In this document: piece by piece, positions 26,853 to 35,926 of the stretch | Position numbering within the stretch: the stretch's first letter is position 1 | How the letters are laid out: the number at the start of each line of letters is the position of its first letter | Origin: Streptomyces atratus | Lineage (GTDB): Bacteria; Actinomycetota; Actinomycetes; Streptomycetales; Streptomycetaceae | Direction: 5' to 3' | Assembly: GCF_014648655.1 (NCBI RefSeq) | Contig: NZ_BMRN01000002.1 | Span: 186,001-250,000, forward strand | DNA: 64,000 bases | The notes under the pieces: model-generated | The model's input: only the letters and a program-made list of their open reading frames with translations | Databases searched by the model: none | Told to the model about the DNA's origin: nothing | Program-made: the position numbers and the translations under genes

Positions 26853-27635
26853 TCAGCCCCGTCGAGGGCCCGCCGCGCTCCGCCGCAGCCGGCGCGCCAG
26901 GTCCGCGGCCACCGCCATGGCGTGCTCGTAGAGGTAGAAGTGACCGCCCGGCAGCTCGTTGAGCCCCTGGAACGCATCCGCCCGGTCGGCCCAGGCACCC
27001 ATGGCACCCGCTCCCAGGAGCGGATCCGAGGCCCCGCCGTAGGCCACGACCGGGCAGTCGACCCGTGCGCGGTCGTCCGTATAGCCATTGACCACGGTGA
27101 AATCGGCGCGCAGCGCCGGGAGTACGAGGTCGAGCAGCTCGCGGTTCCCGGTGACCTCCGGCGGCAGGCCCCCGAACTCCGCGACGCGGGCCAGGAATTC
27201 CTCGTCGGAGAGCTGTGCGACGGGCACCGGGCTCGGCCGGTGCGCGCTCCCCTCCCACCCCGAGACCGCGAGCAGAGCGGGAGCGGGGGCACCGTCCTTC
27301 TGCAGGGCGAGGGTCAGCCGGTAGGCGATCAGCGCGCCCATGCTGTGCCCGAAGAACGCGAAGCGGCGTCCGTCGAGGTCGCCCTCCAGGGCCTCGTACA
27401 CGGCCTCGACGAGTGTGTCCAGATCGGTGAACGCGGGCGTGGAGCGGCGGTTCTGCCGGCCGGGCAGCTGGACCGCGGCGACCTCCACGTCGTCGGGCAG
27501 CATCTGTGCCCAGCGGGCGTACGTCGCGGCCGATCCGCCCGCGTGGTGGAAGACGTACAGCCTGCACGCCGCGTCGGGCCGTGCCCGGCCGGTGTGGAAC
27601 CAAGCGGCGCCGAGCCCCGCGTTCTCCTGGACCAT
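26853..27635 (-). CDS. Type II thioesterase
   Basis: 260 residues from ATG 27635, following GGGAGGGG. Alpha/beta-hydrolase fold: YVFHHAGGSAATYARWA, the nucleophile motif FFGHSMGALIAYRL, catalytic Asp in VVAYGGASDPLLG, and His in LPGGHFYLYEH. These stand-alone RifR-like enzymes remove stalled acyl groups from carrier proteins of PKS/NRPS lines. It faces away from the MFS gene; the ATTAC-N7-GTAAT site at 27737 lies in the divergent promoter region. Confidence 0.92.
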   Translation of the reverse strand: MVQENAGLGAAWFHTGRARPDAACRLYVFHHAGGSAATYARWAQMLPDDVEVAAVQLPGRQNRRSTPAFTDLDTLVEAVYEALEGDLDGRRFAFFGHSMGALIAYRLTLALQKDGAPAPALLAVSGWEGSAHRPSPVPVAQLSDEEFLARVAEFGGLPPEVTGNRELLDLVLPALRADFTVVNGYTDDRARVDCPVVAYGGASDPLLGAGAMGAWADRADAFQGLNELPGGHFYLYEHAMAVAADLARRLRRSAAGPRRG

Positions 27636-27736
27636 CTGCCCCTCCCGCGCTTGTGCCGCAATGGGCGGGGACCTTGCCGCGGCCCCGCCTCGCGTCCGTA
27701 CCGTTCGACGCTAGGCAGCGGGCGGTGGCCCGGACA

Positions 27737-27753
27737 ATTACCTGCCAGGTAAT
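27737..27753. promoter_or_regulatory. Operator copy 1: ATTAC-N7-GTAAT palindrome
   Basis: ATTACCTGCCAGGTAAT is palindromic except for its central base and lies between the divergent thioesterase and transporter genes. Sites with the same outer arms and spacing occur at 41268 and 46481, all upstream of cluster genes. The likely binder is one of the two MmyB-type XRE proteins. Confidence 0.7.
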
Positions 27754-27821
27754 CGACGCCGTTGCCACCGTGCGCGGAAGGTGAGCGCACTCGTACCGGT
27801 TCGAGCGCGGGGAGGAACGCT

Positions 27822-29267
27822 GTGCCCGACGTCAACACCGCACCACCGAAACCTGGCCGGGCCGCTGCCGACCGGCCCGGCTCCCTGGCGCTGCCGGTGA
27901 TCCTGGCCGGCACCTTCATGGTCGTCCTCGACTTCTTCATCGTGAACGTCGCGATTCCCGCGATGCAGAGCGAGCTCGGTGCGAGTACGGCCCAGGTCCA
28001 GCTGATCGTGGCCGGATACGGTCTGGCGTACGCCTGCGGTCTGATCACGGCGGGGCGGCTGGGCGACATCTTCGGGCGGCGCCGTCTCTACGTCATCGGG
28101 CTGCTGCTGTTCACGGCGGCCTCGCTGGTGTGCGGGATCGCGCCGAACGCCCCGGTGCTGGTGCTCGCCAGGGTCGCCCAGGGCATCGGGGCCGCAGTGC
28201 TCTCCCCGCAGGTGCTGACCATCCTCGGAGTCACCTACACCGGAGCCTCCCGTGTCCGGGCGTTCACGGCGTACGGCCTGGTCCTGGCCTCGGCTTCGGT
28301 CGGCGGCCAGCTGATAGGCGGGGCGCTGATCCAGGCCGATGCCGCGGGTCTGGGCTGGCGCAGCTGCTTCCTGATCAATGTGCCGATCGGGGCAGCCGCG
28401 CTGCTGCTGACCCCCAGGCTGATCACGGAGTCACGCGCGGAGGGGGCCGGCCGGCTCGACATCCCCGGGATGCTGCTGGTCACGCTGGGCCTGGTGGCCG
28501 TGGTGCTGCCGCTGGTCGAAGGACGGGAGGCGGGCTGGCCGGCCTGGACCTGGGCGTGTCTGATCCTCGCCGTGCCGTTCCTCGGAGCCTTCGTACTGCA
28601 TCAGCGACGGCTGTCGGCGAGGGGCGGCTCGCCCCTGCTGGATCCGGGGCTCTTCCGTCAGCGCGCCTTCACCGTCGGACTGTTCGCAGTGATCGTCTTC
28701 TACTCGGGGATGGCCTCGTTCTTCCTCGTCCTCGCGCTGTATCTCCAGCAGGGACGCGGGCTGAGCGCGCTGGACTCCGGTCTCACCTTCACCATCATGG
28801 GAGCCGGATTCTTCGTCACGTCCGTGTTCGGACGGAGGATCGGGGCATGGCTGGGGCGACAGGCGCTGACCCTGGGCGGGGTGCTGATCGCGGTCGGTCA
28901 GCTGCTGCTCTTCCTCACGGTGTCCCGCATCGGCGTCGAAGGGAACATCTGGCTGCTCGCCCCGGCCCTGCTGCTCGACGGGGCGGGGATGGGGATGGTG
29001 ATGGCGCCGCTCAACTCGACGGTCCTGGCGGGCATTCCGCCCCGTCTGGCCGGTGCGGCCTCCGGGGTTCTGACCACGATGATGCAGGTGGGCAACGCGC
29101 TGGGTGTCGCATTGATCGGCATCATCTACTACGGCAGGGCCGACGCCGTCCCGGCGAGCGCGGCGGACGGGCTGGATGCCGGGCTGGTGTATCTGACCGC
29201 CCTCGCGCTGCTGCTCGTCGTCGCCATCCAGCTGCTGCCGAAGAGGGCCGCCGGGGAAACCGACTGA
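27822..29267 (+). CDS. MFS drug exporter (DHA2, 14-helix type)
   Basis: 481 residues from GTG 27822, seven bases after GGAGG. Helix 1 contains FMVVLDFFIVNVAIPAM, the DHA2 signature, followed by GRLGDIFGRRRLYVIG (motif A) and a helix with ARVAQGIGAAVLSPQ. The length and hydrophobic pattern fit 14 membrane helices. It probably exports the cluster product and contributes self-resistance. Its promoter region contains operator copy 1, so export may be tied to the MmyB-type regulators. Confidence 0.9.
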   Translation: MPDVNTAPPKPGRAAADRPGSLALPVILAGTFMVVLDFFIVNVAIPAMQSELGASTAQVQLIVAGYGLAYACGLITAGRLGDIFGRRRLYVIGLLLFTAASLVCGIAPNAPVLVLARVAQGIGAAVLSPQVLTILGVTYTGASRVRAFTAYGLVLASASVGGQLIGGALIQADAAGLGWRSCFLINVPIGAAALLLTPRLITESRAEGAGRLDIPGMLLVTLGLVAVVLPLVEGREAGWPAWTWACLILAVPFLGAFVLHQRRLSARGGSPLLDPGLFRQRAFTVGLFAVIVFYSGMASFFLVLALYLQQGRGLSALDSGLTFTIMGAGFFVTSVFGRRIGAWLGRQALTLGGVLIAVGQLLLFLTVSRIGVEGNIWLLAPALLLDGAGMGMVMAPLNSTVLAGIPPRLAGAASGVLTTMMQVGNALGVALIGIIYYGRADAVPASAADGLDAGLVYLTALALLLVVAIQLLPKRAAGETD

Positions 29268-29276
29268 GCCCGGTTC

Positions 29277-29306
29277 GCGCGCACCCGCGACCCGGCGGGT
29301 GCGCGC
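29277..29306. terminator. 12-bp bidirectional terminator hairpin
   Basis: GCGCGCACCCGC pairs with GCGGGTGCGCGC over a six-base loop, filling the gap between the convergent transporter and XRE genes. Confidence 0.8.
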
Positions 29307-29308
29307 GT

Positions 29309-30196
29309 TCAACGGGCGGTCGGCAGCAGGGGAGAGCCCTCCGGCACCGCGGCGTGCAGGTGGTCGTTCCAGTGGTGGGAGTGGAGCGTGCCCGCGGTGT
29401 GCGTGTCGGCGGGGTAGAACGTCTCGATGGTCAGCTCGGCCAGCGTGATGTCGACGGGCGCCACGAAAGTGGTCACGGCGCTGAAGAAACTCAGCTCGGT
29501 CCCGAGCGCGCGGATGTGCAGCGGCATCGCGACCTGGTGGATGTCCGAGCCGTCCGGGAAGACCGGCTCCGTCTCCAGCAGGCCGGGAGGGTACCGGTAG
29601 GCGCGGACCTCCTCGTACAGGCAGTTGAGCCGCTCGTCATCGGTGAACGCGGCGTCGCGCCGCAGCCGGGAGAGCAGATGCCGGCGCCACTCGGTGAAAT
29701 TGGTGATCCGCCGCGCCATGCCCTGCGGATGCAGCCCGAGCCGCACGACGTTGACCGGCGGCATCAGCAGCTCTTCGGCCACACCGTCCAGCAGTGCCAT
29801 CGCCGACCGGTTGGCCCGGCACAGATCCGAGGCGGTGTCGAAGACCAGGGCGGGGTACGGCTCATGGCCGGTGAGGAGCCGTTCGACGGCCTCATTGGCC
29901 CGATCCATGTGTGACTCGCCGATGGGTGTCTCCTCATAGGCCGGCGCGTAACCCGCGGCCATCAACAGGCGGTTGCGCTGACGTACGGGCACGTCCAACT
30001 GGTCACAGAGCCTCAGGAGCAGTTCGCGACTCGGCCTGGCGCGCCCGGTCTCTATGAAGCTCAGATGGCGGCTGGACGTCTCGGCCAGCAGGGCGAGTGC
30101 CAATTGGCTCAGATTGCGTCGGTGGCGCCACTCCCGGAGCAAGGGGCCGATTCGATGGGGCTTCGTGTGTCCGCTGGGCATCGTGTGTCCGCGCAT
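29309..30196 (-). CDS. MmyB-type XRE transcriptional regulator (first copy)
   Basis: 295 residues from ATG 30196 (ATG 30181 is the alternative; neither has a strong ribosome site). An N-terminal helix-turn-helix (LREWRHRRNLSQLALALLAE, SRHLSFIETGRARPSRELLL) is followed by the MmyB-like ligand domain: VERLLTGHEPYPALVFDTAS, VVRLGLHPQGMARRITNFTE, VAMPLHIRALGTELSFFSAV, ETFYPADTHT. That PAS-like domain can bind fatty-acid-like ligands in the MltR/MmyB group. It probably regulates the adjacent exporter or the cluster. It shares architecture with the regulator at 45510. Confidence 0.9.
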   Translation of the reverse strand: MRGHTMPSGHTKPHRIGPLLREWRHRRNLSQLALALLAETSSRHLSFIETGRARPSRELLLRLCDQLDVPVRQRNRLLMAAGYAPAYEETPIGESHMDRANEAVERLLTGHEPYPALVFDTASDLCRANRSAMALLDGVAEELLMPPVNVVRLGLHPQGMARRITNFTEWRRHLLSRLRRDAAFTDDERLNCLYEEVRAYRYPPGLLETEPVFPDGSDIHQVAMPLHIRALGTELSFFSAVTTFVAPVDITLAELTIETFYPADTHTAGTLHSHHWNDHLHAAVPEGSPLLPTAR

Positions 30197-30620
30197 TCGC
30201 CCATCGTAAGCAGCTCGACTTCGCCGCTCCGGGCCAGGCCGTGAGCTGTAATAAACTTTGGCCGGAATGATTCGCCCGTGGCCGCAGGGGCTGTTTATCC
30301 CCCGGCCTGCCGCGTTGCTGACTTCCTTGTAAATAAACGGAGATCGGCGACAAGAATCCAGGCTTTCCGATCCCGGGCTTCCCGATACCGACTTCCTGAT
30401 CCCCGGCCTCCCGATCCCGGGCTTCGTGATCCCGGGCTTACGTCGCCACGCGTCTGTCCAGCATCCGGATGGGTCAGTCGACCGTCAGGGCCGTATCAGT
30501 GCCCCCTGCCAGAATCGCCGACGTGCCGAGTCGCGCAACTTCCGGCCACCTCCGTGTATCCGCAGCTTTTGTCTCCGCAGTGTCGAGTGCCCAGCACCTC
30601 GGAAGGAAGACGTCGAAATC
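30197..30620. other. Intergenic region upstream of the aldehyde dehydrogenase operon
   Basis: 424 bases between two divergent transcription units. The left part is relatively AT-rich (CTGTAATAAACTTTGG at about 30246) and is a plausible promoter zone. The middle contains a five-unit tandem repeat (30369-30442). The open frame through it is Arg/Pro-rich and probably non-coding. The real start of the dehydrogenase is placed at GTG 30621 after GGAAGGAAG. Confidence 0.5.
30369..30442. repeat. About 15-bp tandem repeat, five units
   Basis: Units begin GAT at 30369, 30384, 30398, 30413 and 30428. Units 1, 4 and 5 share GATCCCGGGCTT; units 2 and 3 are diverged, and one is 14 bases long. It sits about 180 bases upstream of the dehydrogenase start and could be a clustered binding site or simply a slippage array. 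Confidence 0.7.
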
Positions 30621-32342
30621 GTGGAATCTCCCATCGGGACCTTCGGACAAGTCGCCGCGAGTGGTTCGCGACCGTCCCGACCCGTGTTCCTCAGCTACGA
30701 CTCGTATATCGCCGGACATGAGGTGCCAGCAGGAAGACATGTCTACACGGTGAAGACTTCATCCATTCTTGATGACGTCTTCAAGAGCCTGACACTCAAG
30801 CGAAAACTGGAACGTGGCAAAGCCGATCCTGCGGACGCGGCGGACTTTGTCGTGGGGCGCTGCGCGCTGGCCGACGACGAAACGGTCGAGGAGGCATCCC
30901 GCAAAGCAGCCGAGGCCGCTCCGGTATGGGCACGGTTTCCGCTGGAACAGCGCCTGCGGCTGGGCCAGGGAATCCGCGAACGGCTGCTCCGCCACCACCT
31001 GGAGTTCGTCGATCTGCTCATCGCCGAGGGCAACCCGCGGGCGCTGGCCGAATGGCAGGTGGCCGGACTGCTGGAGATCTTCAGCGAGGAGACCCTCGGC
31101 TGGTGCGCCCGGCAGATGGAGCAGAGCATCGAGCACGGCAACCGGCGGATGACCGTACGGCGCGTGGCGGACGGTGTGGTCGCCGTCAACCCGCCGCAGA
31201 ACGCGCCCGCCAGCAGCGCGCTGTTCGGGATCACCCCGCTGATCGCCGGCAACGCCGTGGTCGTGCGGGCCCCGCGCAGCGCACCGCTCGGCGTCATGTA
31301 CGCGATGCGTGAGCTGGTGGCCCCGGCGCTCGACGACATCGGCGCTCCCCCCGGCACGCTCAACGTCTTCTGCTCCCGCCCCGGGCCCGCCATCAAGAGC
31401 TGGCTGGAGAGCCCGCACATCAACGACATCTTCTACACCGGAGGCGTGACCACCGGGCTGGAGCTGGAGCGCGACTGCGTCGCGCACGGCAAGAAGCCCG
31501 TCCTCGAACTCGCCGGCAACGACGCCGTGCTGGTCTGGCACGACGCCGATCTGGAGGCCGCCTGCGAGGCCCTCGTGGAGTGCTTCTTCGGCTCAGGTCA
31601 GATCTGCATGGTGCCCAACCAGGTGATCGTGCACCCCGCCGTCGCCGAACAGCTGCTGGAACGGCTGCGGCTGACCGCGTCACTGATCCGCCCGGGACTG
31701 CCCGAGGACCCCGGCGCGCTGCTCTCCCCCGTACTGCGCAGCGAGCGCTTCTACGCCTATGTCCAGGACGCCCTCGACAAGGGCGCCACCCTGGTGCACG
31801 GCGCCCGGCGGATGGAGACCGACGGCACGCCCTCCGACACCGGCCTCTTCCTCGAACCGACCGTCCTGCGGGTGGACGGCCTCGACCACTGCCGCGACAT
31901 CGAGGCGGTCGCCGAGGAGACGTTCTTCCCGCTGCTGCCGGTCATCGTCCCCGAGGCGGCCCCCGACGACGAACTGCTGGACCGGATGCTCGCCTACGTC
32001 AACAGCAACCCCTACGGGCTCCGCAACTCGCTGTGGACCCGGGACGAGGCCGTCGCCGACCGCTTCGTGGACGAGGTGTCCAACGGCGGCCTGCTCAAGG
32101 TCAACGACTCGCACATCGGCTTCCTGCCCTATCTGCCGACGCACGGCGGCACCGGACGCACCGGCGGCGCCTTCGGTGAGGCCAACTACCCGATGCTGCG
32201 CACCACTCATCTGCAGGGCGTCTCGCGTGCCACCGGGGTACGGCCGCGCGAGGCGGTGTTCGGAGCGTACGCCGAGCTCGCCGGGATGCGCCCGGGGTCA
32301 CTGCCGACCGCCACGCCGGATCACAACTCTGAGGAGCAGTAA
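30621..32342 (+). CDS. Aldehyde dehydrogenase-fold enzyme, candidate acyl thioester reductase
   Basis: 573 residues from GTG 30621. A non-standard N-terminal region of about 90 residues precedes the NAD-binding segment (VAVNPPQNAPASSALFGITP), a general-base-like Glu in VLELAGNDAVLVWHDADLE and the catalytic Cys329 (GSGQICMVPNQV). The C-terminal part (NPYGLRNSLWTRDEAVADRF, GGTGRTGGAFGE) is normal for the fold. In this cluster it could reduce an acyl-ACP or acyl-CoA to the aldehyde consumed by the aminotransferase three genes on. Ordinary aldehyde oxidation is equally possible from sequence. Its stop overlaps the next start (TAATG). Confidence 0.85.
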   Translation: MESPIGTFGQVAASGSRPSRPVFLSYDSYIAGHEVPAGRHVYTVKTSSILDDVFKSLTLKRKLERGKADPADAADFVVGRCALADDETVEEASRKAAEAAPVWARFPLEQRLRLGQGIRERLLRHHLEFVDLLIAEGNPRALAEWQVAGLLEIFSEETLGWCARQMEQSIEHGNRRMTVRRVADGVVAVNPPQNAPASSALFGITPLIAGNAVVVRAPRSAPLGVMYAMRELVAPALDDIGAPPGTLNVFCSRPGPAIKSWLESPHINDIFYTGGVTTGLELERDCVAHGKKPVLELAGNDAVLVWHDADLEAACEALVECFFGSGQICMVPNQVIVHPAVAEQLLERLRLTASLIRPGLPEDPGALLSPVLRSERFYAYVQDALDKGATLVHGARRMETDGTPSDTGLFLEPTVLRVDGLDHCRDIEAVAEETFFPLLPVIVPEAAPDDELLDRMLAYVNSNPYGLRNSLWTRDEAVADRFVDEVSNGGLLKVNDSHIGFLPYLPTHGGTGRTGGAFGEANYPMLRTTHLQGVSRATGVRPREAVFGAYAELAGMRPGSLPTATPDHNSEEQ

Positions 32343-33481
32343 TGCAGTTCATGCAAGCCGACCGCGAAACCTGTGAGGCGCTGCTGCCCGGCCTGCTGGA
32401 CCGGCTGGACGAAGTCCCCTTCGCCGAGCTGGAGTCCGACAACAGCCCCGCCGTCGGGATCTTCCGGGACCACGGCGGATCCAACCTGCTGGTGCCCGCT
32501 GCGTTCGGAGGGGCGGACGCCACCGCGCTGCAGGCGGCCCGGGTGGTGCGCGCCCTGGGCGCCGCGGCCCCCTCGCTCGCCGTGGCGACCGCCATGCACC
32601 ACTTCTCGATCGGCACGCTCTTCGGCGTCGCCGACACCTTCGCGGACGGCACCGACCTCGACGACCTGCTGCTGAAGCGGGTCTCCCAGGAACGCCTGCT
32701 GGTGGCCTCGGCCTTCGCCGAGGGCCGCACCGAACAGGGCATCCTCAGCCCCACCATGGAGGCCCGGCCGGTGGACGGCGGGTATCTGCTGACCGGCTCC
32801 AAGAAGCCGTGCAGCCTGTCGAAATCCATGGACCTGATCACCGCGAGTGTCGGAATGCGCCGGCCGGACGGCTCGGTCGACATGGGCTTCCTGATCCTGC
32901 CCGCCGACACCCCCGGCATCAGCGTGCACCCCTTCTGGAAGACCAGCGCACTGCTGGGCACCGAGAGCAACGAAGTGCGCCTGGATGACGTGTTCGTGAC
33001 CGACCGCCAGATACTCCAGCCGCCGGCCGAGCTGGCCGAGGAGCTCAGCGAGCTCCAGGAGGTCGGACTCATCTGGTTCCAGATGATCGTGTGCGCGGCG
33101 TACACCGGCATGGCCAGCTCCCTGGTCGACCGGGTGCTGCGGCGCGGACGCGGCTCCGCGTCCGACCGCGGCGCGCTCGCCGTCGGCATCGAGACCGCGG
33201 CCGCGCTCACCGAGGGACTGGCCCGGCGCGTCATGGACGGCGACACCGACAACGACGGGCTCGCGGCCGCCCTGGTCACCCGGTTCGGCGTGCAGAAGCT
33301 GGTCGCCGAGACCACCGCACAGGCCGTGGAGATGCTCGGAGGCATGGCCTTCATCTCCTCCTCCGACATCGCGTACCTCGCCTCGGCGACCCACGCGATC
33401 GCCTTCCACCCGCCGTCGCGCACCAGCACCGTCGACGGCCTCCTCGACTACTACGCGGGCCAGCCGCTGGTTGTGGCATGA
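32342..33481 (+). CDS. Acyl-CoA dehydrogenase-fold flavin N-hydroxylase (VlmH-like)
   Basis: 379 residues, coupled to the preceding stop, with GAGGAG upstream. The fold is acyl-CoA dehydrogenase-like: SNLLVPAAFGGADATALQAA, MHHFSIGTLF, AEGRTEQGILSP, and GGYLLTGSKKPCSLSKSMDL. That last motif I associate with the isobutylamine N-hydroxylase (VlmH)/DszC-type flavin monooxygenases rather than with beta-oxidation enzymes. VlmH hydroxylates a primary amine using reduced flavin from VlmR; a flavin reductase lies five genes downstream in the same operon. The likely substrate is an alkylamine. A true acyl-CoA dehydrogenase remains possible. Confidence 0.8.
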   Translation: MQFMQADRETCEALLPGLLDRLDEVPFAELESDNSPAVGIFRDHGGSNLLVPAAFGGADATALQAARVVRALGAAAPSLAVATAMHHFSIGTLFGVADTFADGTDLDDLLLKRVSQERLLVASAFAEGRTEQGILSPTMEARPVDGGYLLTGSKKPCSLSKSMDLITASVGMRRPDGSVDMGFLILPADTPGISVHPFWKTSALLGTESNEVRLDDVFVTDRQILQPPAELAEELSELQEVGLIWFQMIVCAAYTGMASSLVDRVLRRGRGSASDRGALAVGIETAAALTEGLARRVMDGDTDNDGLAAALVTRFGVQKLVAETTAQAVEMLGGMAFISSSDIAYLASATHAIAFHPPSRTSTVDGLLDYYAGQPLVVA

Positions 33482-33498
33482 CAACGGGAGCGACCACG

Positions 33499-34767
33499 AT
33501 GACCACCACGTACACCGGCACCGCAGCGGCGCCCGCCACGGACCCGTACGCCGACCTCGGCACCCGCTACCGCCGCTACCTGAGCAAGGGCCGCGCATCA
33601 CTCGGCGAGATGTTCGGCGGTGACGTGGAGGTCGCCGCCGAGGGCCCCTGGATCCACACCGCCTCCGGAAGCCGCATCCTCAACTGCGGCGGATACGGGG
33701 TCTTCCTGATGGGCGCCCGGCACCCCCGGGTCGTCGCCGAGGTGACCCGGCAGCTCAACACCAATCCGGTCGCCACCCGGCTGCTCCTCGAACCCGCCGT
33801 CGTCGACGCGGCCGAGGCACTGATCGACGTCGTCCCCGCCGGGCTGCAGAAGGTGCACTTCGCGGGCTCCGGAGCGGAGGCCGTGGAAGGTGCCATCAAG
33901 CTGGCGCGCGCCCAGGGCCGCAGACGGCTGATCTCCATGGATCTCGGCTACCACGGCAAGACCATGGGCGCCCTCAGCCTCACCGCGAAGGATGTCTTCC
34001 AGGAGCCGTTCCGGCCGCTGCTGCCGCAGGTCTCGCACGTCCCGTACGGCGACGCGGCCGCCCTTGAGGCCGAGCTGGCGCGCTACCCCGGAGAGGGCTG
34101 CGTCATCGTCGAGCCGGTGCAGGGCGAGGCCGGTGTGATCGTGCCGCCCGAGGGCTATCTGCGGGACGTCGCACGGCTGTGCCGTGAGTACGGGGCGCTC
34201 TTCGTGCTCGACGAGATCCAGACCGGACTCGGCCGCCTCGGCACCTGGTGGGGCGCCGACCGGGAGGGCGTGGTGCCGGACATCCTCCTGGTGGGCAAGG
34301 GGCTGGCCGGCGGCGTGGTGCCGGTCTCGGCCCTGGTGGCGACGCCCGAGGCGTTCCGGCCATTCGACAAGGACCCGTTCATCCACACCTCGACCTTCTC
34401 CGGCAACCCGCTGGCGATGGCCGCGGCCCGCGGTGCGCTCGCCGCCATCAAGGAGGACTCCCTGGTGGAACGGTCCGACGAGCTGGGTCGGCTGCTGCTG
34501 ACCGAGCTGGACCGGATCGCCCGCAAGGTACTCGGCCACCGGCTGCTAGAGGTACGCGGAGCGGGCCTGCTCATCGGCCTGGAGTTCACCGTGCCGGGAC
34601 TGGCGGGGGACCTGCTCCTGGAGCTGATCGGCGCCGGTGTCCTCGCCAACCACTCGCTGAACTCCTCCACCGTCATGCGGCTGACACCACCGGCGGTGCT
34701 CGGCCCGGACGACGTGCAGTTCCTTCTCGACGCCTTCGAGAAGGCCGCCCTCGCCGTCCTCGCCTGA
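33499..34767 (+). CDS. Class III PLP-dependent aminotransferase
   Basis: 422 residues from ATG 33499, eight bases after GGGAG; an ATG at 33478 overlapping the previous stop has no ribosome site. Fold-type I, class III motifs: VHFAGSGAEAVEGAIKLARA, DLGYHGKTMGAL, VIVEPVQGEAGVIVPPEGYL, LFVLDEIQTGLGRLGTWWG, and the PLP Lys267 in LVGKGLAGGVVP. The IHTSTFSGNPLA block resembles putrescine/omega-amine aminotransferases. It would convert a long-chain aldehyde to the primary amine that the neighbouring N-hydroxylase needs. Confidence 0.92.
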   Translation: MTTTYTGTAAAPATDPYADLGTRYRRYLSKGRASLGEMFGGDVEVAAEGPWIHTASGSRILNCGGYGVFLMGARHPRVVAEVTRQLNTNPVATRLLLEPAVVDAAEALIDVVPAGLQKVHFAGSGAEAVEGAIKLARAQGRRRLISMDLGYHGKTMGALSLTAKDVFQEPFRPLLPQVSHVPYGDAAALEAELARYPGEGCVIVEPVQGEAGVIVPPEGYLRDVARLCREYGALFVLDEIQTGLGRLGTWWGADREGVVPDILLVGKGLAGGVVPVSALVATPEAFRPFDKDPFIHTSTFSGNPLAMAAARGALAAIKEDSLVERSDELGRLLLTELDRIARKVLGHRLLEVRGAGLLIGLEFTVPGLAGDLLLELIGAGVLANHSLNSSTVMRLTPPAVLGPDDVQFLLDAFEKAALAVLA

Positions 34768-34892
34768 CCCCGGGGCCGGTCCTCCGGCCGCCCGCGCCCG
34801 ACCTCCGGGCCGGCCCTCGACCACCCCCGCCGTTCTCGCCCGACCCTCCGGACCGTCAGACCGACTCCCCCGACAACTGGAGAAGTATCACC

Positions 34893-35423
34893 GTGAGAAG
34901 CATTCACCTCCTGGTGGCCCTGGACGCCGAGAACCCCTCGGCGGCCTTCGGGACCATCGCGGACTTCACCCGCTTCGCGGACATCGCGGAGGACATCCAC
35001 GTCGTCGAGACCCACCCGCCCGCCACCCCGGACACGCCGCGCGACAGCGACTGGGAGGTGAACTTCCGGCGCGGCATCATGCGCTGGAACGAGGCGGAGA
35101 CCCTCGATCCGGAACGGCTGAGGATCGAATTCGACCAGACCGACGGCGACTTCGAGGAATTCAGGGGCAGCTGGCAGCTCGCCCCGGCCGGCTCCGGCTC
35201 CGGCACCGAGGTCCGCTTCGAGGTCACCTACGACTTCGGCATCGAAAGCCTGGTGGGAATCATGGACCCCATCGCCGAACGCGTGATCAAACGGGCCATC
35301 TGCTCCGTACTCGAAGGGCTCTTCGGCTCCATCACGGTGCTGGAGGGCGGCGAGGCGCTCACCGATCTGCCCGGACCCTCCCCGGAAGCGGCCCCCTCGC
35401 TCTCCGCCCGAGGAGGTGCCTGA
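34893..35423 (+). CDS. SRPBCC (polyketide cyclase/coenzyme Q-binding-like) protein
   Basis: 176 residues from GTG 34893, with GGAGAAG upstream. SRPBCC/START-like pattern: VRSIHLLVALDAENPSAAFG, TIADFTRFADIAEDIHVVET, FRGSWQLAPAGSGSGTEVRF, VTYDFGIESLVGIMDPIAER, and a closing C-terminal helix. The fold gives a deep hydrophobic pocket, suited to a lipid-like intermediate. No catalytic residues can be assigned. It is coupled (TGATG) to the membrane protein gene that follows, suggesting the two act together. Confidence 0.8.
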   Translation: MRSIHLLVALDAENPSAAFGTIADFTRFADIAEDIHVVETHPPATPDTPRDSDWEVNFRRGIMRWNEAETLDPERLRIEFDQTDGDFEEFRGSWQLAPAGSGSGTEVRFEVTYDFGIESLVGIMDPIAERVIKRAICSVLEGLFGSITVLEGGEALTDLPGPSPEAAPSLSARGGA

Positions 35424-35926
35424 TGGATGCGCTCAACCGCTTCGACACCAAGGCCACCTACCGGTTGATCCGGCTCGAATACCTCTTCGCCCTCGGCGTC
35501 AGCTTCTACTTCTTCTTCCGGCACCTGGGCGACATCCGCTGGTGGCCCTTCGCCCTGCTCTTCGTCTACATCGACCTGATCGGCTACATCCCCGGCGCCA
35601 TCGCCTACCACCGCAGCAGGACCAAGCGGATTCCGAAGGCGTACTACGTGCTGTACAACACCATGCACAGCATGGCGACCCAGGGCGCCGTCGCCCTGCT
35701 GTGGATCCTGCTGATCGGCAACGAGTGGGCGCTGCTCGCCCTCCCCATCCATCTGTGCGGGGACCGGGCCCTGTTCGGCAACTTCCTGAAACCGTTCGGC
35801 GTCAGCTTCGAGCCCGTCGTCCATCCGAAGTTCGCCGCACTGGAAGCGGCCGTGGAGCAGGGATCCGGCCGGGCCCCGGCCCCCGTTCCCGCCCCGGCCC
35901 CCGCCCGTCAGTCCGCCACCTCATGA
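35423..35926 (+). CDS. Small integral membrane protein, VlmO-like candidate
   Basis: 167 residues with GAGGAGG upstream. Four likely membrane segments: LEYLFALGVSFYFFF, WWPFALLFVYIDLIGYIPGA, QGAVALLWILLIG, and WALLALPIHL. Polar conserved-looking patches include YHRSRTKRIPKAYYVLYNTMH and LCGDRALFGNFLKPFG. The tail is Ala/Pro-rich. It lies between an SRPBCC gene and a flavin reductase, overlapping both, in an operon with other valanimycin-type genes. In valanimycin an integral membrane protein (VlmO) is needed after seryl transfer. The assignment here is from context and topology, not proven homology. Confidence 0.7.
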   Translation: MDALNRFDTKATYRLIRLEYLFALGVSFYFFFRHLGDIRWWPFALLFVYIDLIGYIPGAIAYHRSRTKRIPKAYYVLYNTMHSMATQGAVALLWILLIGNEWALLALPIHLCGDRALFGNFLKPFGVSFEPVVHPKFAALEAAVEQGSGRAPAPVPAPAPARQSATS

